A stretch of DNA of 15,593 bases from Candidatus Woesearchaeota archaeon. GTDB lineage: Archaea > Nanobdellota > Nanobdellia > Woesearchaeales > ARS49. The notes beneath the pieces were generated by a model that saw only the letters and a list, made by a program, of their open reading frames with translations, had not been told where the DNA came from and made no database searches. Positions 12,835 to 15,593 of the stretch are shown here, one piece after another (the first letter of the stretch is position 1; each line of letters starts with the position of its first letter). The stretch spans positions 1-15,593 of the forward strand of contig JAHWHC010000073.1 in the NCBI GenBank assembly GCA_019323555.1. The letters are read 5' to 3'. Made by a program: the position numbers and the translations under genes.

Positions 12835-13494
12835 ATGTTTTGGAGTTCAAAAAAAAGGGTGGATGACAGGCTTGCTCAGCTAGATGCAAAGATAGCTGAT
12901 TCCTTTGATCGGGTCAGGCAGGACACTGCGGCAATCTACCAGTGGCTTGATTTTTTCTACTCAGAATCCAATAAGCAGAAGGCCTTGATAAGGCATCAGG
13001 ATGAGACGATTCAGGGCATGAAGAAGGAGCTTGAATCACTGGAATCTGCCCCGAAATCAATGGCAGAGGTCAAGCAGATTGTTGACTCTTTTTACGACTA
13101 TGATGAGCTCAGGGATAGGGTCAGCCAGATCTCTGAAAAGCTGGAGCATCTTGAGGAAAGGAGAAGGGCCCAGCCTCAGGAAAAAAGGGTGATTGTGAGG
13201 GAGACAGCCCCTGCTGCTAGGCCTGTTTCTGCTCTGCGGGAGAAGATGATCAAGAAGATCACCAGGAACTCCAAGGACTACATCAAGAGCATGATTATCT
13301 CCCTGATTCGCAAGTACAACAGGATATCTGCCATGGCTCTTAGGGAGATTGTTGTGGATGAGCAGGGTCTCTGCTCCAAGAGCTCGTTTTACAGGCTTTT
13401 GGAGGACATTGAGAAGGATGCAGACATCACAGTCATAAGCTCTGGAAGGGAGAAGGTGTATGTTGCAGAGCTCCCTAAGCGTGTTAGAAAATAG
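12835..13494 (+). CDS. Coiled-coil protein with C-terminal winged-helix DNA-binding domain
   Basis: Not assigned to a named family. Residues 8-110 are charged heptad-like helix (RLAQLDAKIADSFDRVRQ; LRDRVSQISEKLEHLEERRR). About 111-135 is a P/A/R linker. About 147-212 looks like a winged helix: YIKSMIISLIRKYNRISAM, ALREIVVDEQ, a recognition-like helix KSSFYRLLEDIEKD, and a wing ITVISSGREKVYVAEL. The likely role is a DNA-binding, oligomerising protein. It sits directly downstream of the phased TCCCA array, so autoregulation or filament assembly on the array is plausible but inferred. Codons end in C or G unusually often (ATC, AAG, AAC, CAG, AGG), unlike the ribosomal genes. Promoter near-leaderless. 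Confidence 0.7.
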   Translation: MFWSSKKRVDDRLAQLDAKIADSFDRVRQDTAAIYQWLDFFYSESNKQKALIRHQDETIQGMKKELESLESAPKSMAEVKQIVDSFYDYDELRDRVSQISEKLEHLEERRRAQPQEKRVIVRETAPAARPVSALREKMIKKITRNSKDYIKSMIISLIRKYNRISAMALREIVVDEQGLCSKSSFYRLLEDIEKDADITVISSGREKVYVAELPKRVRK

Positions 13495-13512
13495 AGTTTA
13501 CAGAACATAAAT

Positions 13513-13523
13513 GTTTAAAAATA
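13513..13523 (+). promoter_or_regulatory. TATA box for second HTH gene
   Basis: gtttaaaaata is centred about 25 bases before a predicted start near 13543, leaving a leader of about 20 nt with the Shine-Dalgarno gaggggtgg (13550-13558). Confidence 0.5.
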
Positions 13524-13528
13524 AGTTG

Positions 13529-13542
13529 CCTGTTTTGACAGG
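13529..13542. repeat. Small inverted repeat at predicted transcript start
   Basis: CCTGT-TTTG-ACAGG has perfect 5-bp arms. It lies between the TATA box and the Shine-Dalgarno of the second HTH gene, where a bound repressor would block initiation. Confidence 0.4.
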
Positions 13543-13563
13543 TTATTGTGAGGGGTGGTAAAT

Positions 13564-14097
13564 TTGGATACAACAGGAAAAGAAGAGGTATTGCTGTCTA
13601 GCGAAGAGATTTTAAACAAGCATTTTACACAAGTTCTTGAGGCTGTTAGGGAGGAGCTGGATGATCACCGTGAGTCCATCAATGAGAACACGACTGAGAT
13701 CCAGACCAATCACGAATTCTTGATGCAATTGGACGCTAAAATCGATAAATTAGCTTCTAAAATCGAGGAAATAAGCCTTTTAGTCAAGGGTAGTTCAGAA
13801 GAGAAGCAGTTCAAGGTTAAGGCGCTCACAAAGCGTGAAAAAGAGGTTTTCCAGGCTTTATACGCTCTTGGATCAACAAAATCCTTTATCACCTACAGGG
13901 AGATTGCCGCACACCTGAGCATCTCAGAATCCCTGATAGCGCAGTATGTGGCGAATATCGTGGAGAAAGGCGTGCCCCTTGTTAAGCGGTACTCCAGTAA
14001 CAGGGTCTACATCAATCTGACCCAGAGCTTCAGGGAGAAGCAGGCTAAGCACTGTGTTGTTGGGCTTAATACTCCTCTGTCGTATTGGGTGCATTGA
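13564..14097 (+). CDS. Coiled-coil protein with LuxR/sigma-4-like HTH
   Basis: I chose TTG 13564 as start, since gaggggtgg lies 5 bases upstream; the in-frame GTG at 13555 falls inside that site. From TTG, residues 13-75 are helical coiled coil (EELDDHRESINENTTEIQTN; LDAKIDKLASKIEEI). Residues about 88-151 form a helix-turn-helix: LTKREKEVFQALYALG, ITYREIAAHL, SISESLIAQYVANIVEKG, then a basic wing-like KRYSSNRVYINL. This resembles LuxR or sigma region 4 HTH domains. The layout (coiled coil then HTH) parallels the gene upstream, suggesting partners or distant paralogs. The last 32 bases overlap the convergent third gene. DNA target and function unknown. Confidence 0.7.
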   Translation: MDTTGKEEVLLSSEEILNKHFTQVLEAVREELDDHRESINENTTEIQTNHEFLMQLDAKIDKLASKIEEISLLVKGSSEEKQFKVKALTKREKEVFQALYALGSTKSFITYREIAAHLSISESLIAQYVANIVEKGVPLVKRYSSNRVYINLTQSFREKQAKHCVVGLNTPLSYWVH

Positions 14098-14557
14098 TTG
14101 CACTCGAAATTTTCTCTTTTTTTATCTGGTTCTGCAGCTCTCCCAAGAGCTTGAAGCTGTCCTCAAGATGGTTCTTTATCGTGGATTCTGCCTTTCTGAA
14201 GGCCCCCTCCAGATTGTTGCCATTCAGCTCATAGCCGATCACCACTTTGCCTTCTGAGACAAAGCTTGTTTTCTTGAGAATTCCTAGATGCAGCCACCTG
14301 TGGAGATAGTCGTACATTGTCTGGCGCTTGATGCCTGCGAATATGCCCATCTCCTCTACTGGCATGACTGCGCTCTCTGGCCTCTTCTCCTTGTTTGCCT
14401 GTTTCTTGCGCTCATAGAGCTCTAGAAGCAGGGCATGCATTTTTGCAGAGCCGTCCTTTTTCCTTGGCAGAAGCCCGAATCTGGCCAGCAGTATGCGTGC
14501 CATTTCGTCTACATCTGCGTCTGGTAGAACTTCATTGTTTCCTAGTTGGATGTTCAT
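14066..14557 (-). CDS. Winged-helix protein with C-terminal amphipathic helix
   Basis: Unassigned. Residues 15-55 are helical (VDEMARILLARFGLLP; KMHALLLELYERKKQ). About 64-112 reads as a winged helix: MPVEEMGIFAGIKRQTMYDY, LHRWLHLGILKK, then a wing SEGKVVIGYELNG. About 113-150 is a long amphipathic helix (LEGAFRKAESTIKNHLEDSF; ELQNQIKKE) suited to dimerisation. The Shine-Dalgarno gaggt lies 5 bases before the ATG. Upstream are a TATA box, a GGAAG-AA-CTTCC repeat, a CCGACA box and further palindromes, so strong regulation, perhaps self-regulation, is likely. It overlaps the second HTH gene tail to tail by 32 bp. Function unknown. Confidence 0.65.
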   Translation of the reverse strand: MNIQLGNNEVLPDADVDEMARILLARFGLLPRKKDGSAKMHALLLELYERKKQANKEKRPESAVMPVEEMGIFAGIKRQTMYDYLHRWLHLGILKKTSFVSEGKVVIGYELNGNNLEGAFRKAESTIKNHLEDSFKLLGELQNQIKKEKISSAINAPNTTEEY

Positions 14558-14583
14558 TCAAAACCTCTTTTGTTTCCTTGTTT

Positions 14584-14595
14584 GGAAGAACTTCC
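14584..14595. repeat. Inverted repeat between TATA box and start of third HTH gene
   Basis: GGAAG-AA-CTTCC has 5-bp arms. It touches the A/T box (14594-14604) on the promoter-proximal side, the position of a repressor operator. Confidence 0.45.
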
Positions 14596-14609
14596 TTAAA
14601 TTTCTTTCG
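14594..14609 (-). promoter_or_regulatory. BRE/TATA promoter of third HTH gene
   Basis: On the minus strand CGAAAGAAATTTAAGG gives the BRE-like CGAAA followed by AAATTTAA. The predicted start is near 14573, leaving a leader of about 16 nt with the Shine-Dalgarno gaggt. Confidence 0.5.
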
Positions 14610-14638
14610 GTATTACCCCGACAGCTAAAACTTTTAGG

Positions 14639-14673
14639 ATTTGATTAAAAATCAAATTGATTATAAATAATCA
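14639..14673. repeat. Two adjacent AT-rich palindromes
   Basis: ATTTGATT-AAA-AATCAAAT (8-bp arms, 14639-14657) is directly followed by TGATTAT-AA-ATAATCA (7-bp arms, 14658-14673). Both are perfect and share the TGATT core. Confidence 0.6.
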
Positions 14674-14730
14674 TATCTGCTTAAAACTTATAATCATTCA
14701 GAATTTTTAGATTCAAATTTTCATTAAAAA

Positions 14731-14756
14731 ATCCAAAATTCGCCCATATTTTGGAT
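14731..14756. repeat. 9-bp perfect inverted repeat with 8-base loop
   Basis: ATCCAAAAT pairs with ATTTTGGAT. There is no T-tail, so it is more likely a DNA site or RNA structure than a terminator. Confidence 0.55.
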
Positions 14757-14765
14757 CTGAGAAGA

Positions 14766-14779
14766 CTTTTTTAAAAAAG
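14766..14779. repeat. 14-bp A/T palindrome
   Basis: CTTTTTTAAAAAAG is perfectly symmetric and could be a bidirectional TATA-like box or an easily melted element. Confidence 0.45.
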
Positions 14780-15247
14780 GGTATTCTGGCCTTCTGAAAC
14801 AGGTGTTTTCAAGCCAAATTCAACGTAGTTTTTGTTAAAATCCCGACAATTTCCACAAACTAGCCTTTTTTCAAGGTTTCAAAAAATCATCATTTCTGGC
14901 ATAACTCCGACAGAGCAGAGATTTTCCCTGACTTTCTGTGGTTTTCCCGACAAATGAGTTCAAGGGGCTTTTCATCAACAACCCTGGTTCAACAACAAAT
15001 CCTGAAAAAGTAATGCAGTTTCACAAGATTCTGGGATAATTCCATACAATGACTCAGAACCCTCGTTAGGCACTAGTTTTCCCTAACTCTCACTTTTGGC
15101 ATTTTTGGCCTAAAATGTCCCTATTTTGGAGTATCTTGAATTTGTTTTTTTATCCTCTGTAAAATGAAAAAATTGATTTTGTCACTGTCTTCTTGGGACA
15201 TCTTGCCCTCTACAAAATGATAAAAACAAAACAACTAATGCAACATA

Positions 15248-15427
15248 GTGAACAACGTTAACTCTTTAACAAAAGTTATTAGCCAAAATGAGTATAACAA
15301 AATATATTTCAAAGTACTAGCCAATTTTTTCTACCTTGGAAAAGTGAGGATAACAAGAGTGAGCAAATATATCAAGGAAAAAATTGAATATTACTGCAGG
15401 CAAAATCCCAGAATTTTAGAGTGGTGA
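15248..15427 (+). CDS. Possible 59-residue small protein
   Basis: A GTG-initiated frame reads MNNVNSLTKVISQNEYNKIY and ends in RQNPRILEW. The C-terminal part (VSKYIKEKIEYYCRQ) could be an amphipathic helix. The composition (N, K, I, Y, F) is also what AT-rich non-coding DNA gives, and there is no Shine-Dalgarno. It is recorded because it is the only open frame of any length in this gene-free kilobase. Confidence 0.15.
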   Translation: MNNVNSLTKVISQNEYNKIYFKVLANFFYLGKVRITRVSKYIKEKIEYYCRQNPRILEW

Positions 15428-15593
15428 GAGTTTAGGCACTAGTGAATTTTTGCTCAATAAGGCTTGAGAAATAGGTATTCCCAATCACCAACCCAGAGGG
15501 AATTTTGGGTGGTTTTAGCATGCCTCAAGAACCCAGCCTAAAACATAGGATTAAGGGCTAATAACAATAAATTAAAGAAAAAGTGAGTTCAAC

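Larger units (their letters stand above)
14614..14953 (+). repeat. Four CCGACA boxes
   Basis: TACCCCGACAG, AATCCCGACAA, AACTCCGACAG and TTTCCCGACAA have CCGACA at 14618, 14843, 14907 and 14947, all in the same orientation. The first lies just upstream of the third HTH gene's promoter. They may be binding sites for one of the neighbouring HTH proteins. Confidence 0.55.
14558..15593. other. Gene-poor, repeat-rich region to window end
   Basis: No convincing gene in about 1 kb. It holds five inverted repeats clustered at 14584-14779, four CCGACA boxes at 14618-14952, a direct repeat CCTCTRYAAAATGAWAAAA near 15154 and 15207, TTAGGCACTAGT at 15066 and 15432, and AAAAGTGAG boxes in both orientations. 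A 59-codon frame at 15248-15427 is the only coding candidate. Confidence 0.6.

Noticed and set aside
12549..12889. Minus-strand frames of 61 and 72 codons through the TCCCA array
   Set aside because: Their residues (repeated WE, GN, GI) simply reflect the TGGGA repeat, they lack start signals, and one runs into the opposite gene. The array is better read as DNA sites.
13555..13563. GTG 13555 as start of the second HTH gene
   Set aside because: It lies within the gaggggtgg ribosome-binding site; TTG 13564 has the right spacing.
14558..15593. tRNA or other structured RNA gene in the right-hand desert
   Set aside because: I found no T-loop GTTCRAAYC-type sequence or cloverleaf, and the inverted repeats are too short and AT-rich to call an RNA gene by eye.

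Overview
The window looks like a piece of the chromosome of a small-genome archaeon, most likely a DPANN lineage (Woesearchaeota/Pacearchaeota type). This rests on archaeal-type genes: RNA polymerase subunits Rpo7/RpoE1 and Rpo11/RpoL, Spt4, ribosomal proteins S24e, S27ae, P0/L10 and P1/L12, and AMMECR1. Promoters are archaeal BRE/TATA with several leaderless starts, transcription units end in T-tracts, and one protein begins MNKRG like an archaeal pilin. Lineage is inference; no rRNA is present.

Layout. (1) 1-3467: two tandem plus-strand paralogs with an N-terminal PIN-like nuclease fold, a charged or coiled-coil middle and a C-terminal winged helix. The second has lost one acidic active-site position. 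(2) 3474-5004: a tight plus-strand operon rpoE1-spt4-rps24e-rps27ae. (3) 5010-7990, minus strand: an L1-L10-L12 operon followed by a separately promoted COG1340-like coiled-coil gene. (4) 8167-8781: a divergent, leaderless pilin-like gene. (5) 8782-10301, minus: an unknown gene, a cis-prenyltransferase and a MazG-like gene, packed end to start. (6) 10360-11996, minus: rsmE, then rpoL-AMMECR1.

(7) 11997-15593 is different. Three genes for putative DNA-binding proteins (two coiled-coil + HTH, one wHTH + helix) sit between two gene-poor, repeat-rich stretches of about 0.8 and 1.0 kb. The left stretch carries 21 forward TCCCA units, mostly ATTCCCA or AGTCCCA, many spaced 10-12 bp (about one helical turn). 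It also holds a perfect 17-bp palindrome and ends at a leaderless promoter. The right stretch has four CCGACA boxes and five inverted repeats within about 200 bp. Several short motifs are shared by both flanks, and the three genes favour G/C-ending codons more than the ribosomal genes do. I read this as a candidate nucleoprotein locus (autoregulatory hub, segregation/centromere-like site or replication origin). That function is inference.

Regulation. Several promoters share a GAAA-containing BRE just upstream of the A/T box. The form CGAAA(C/G)CTTT(A/T)TAAA precedes rpoE1, rplA and rpoL, suggesting a common housekeeping promoter class for transcription and translation genes.
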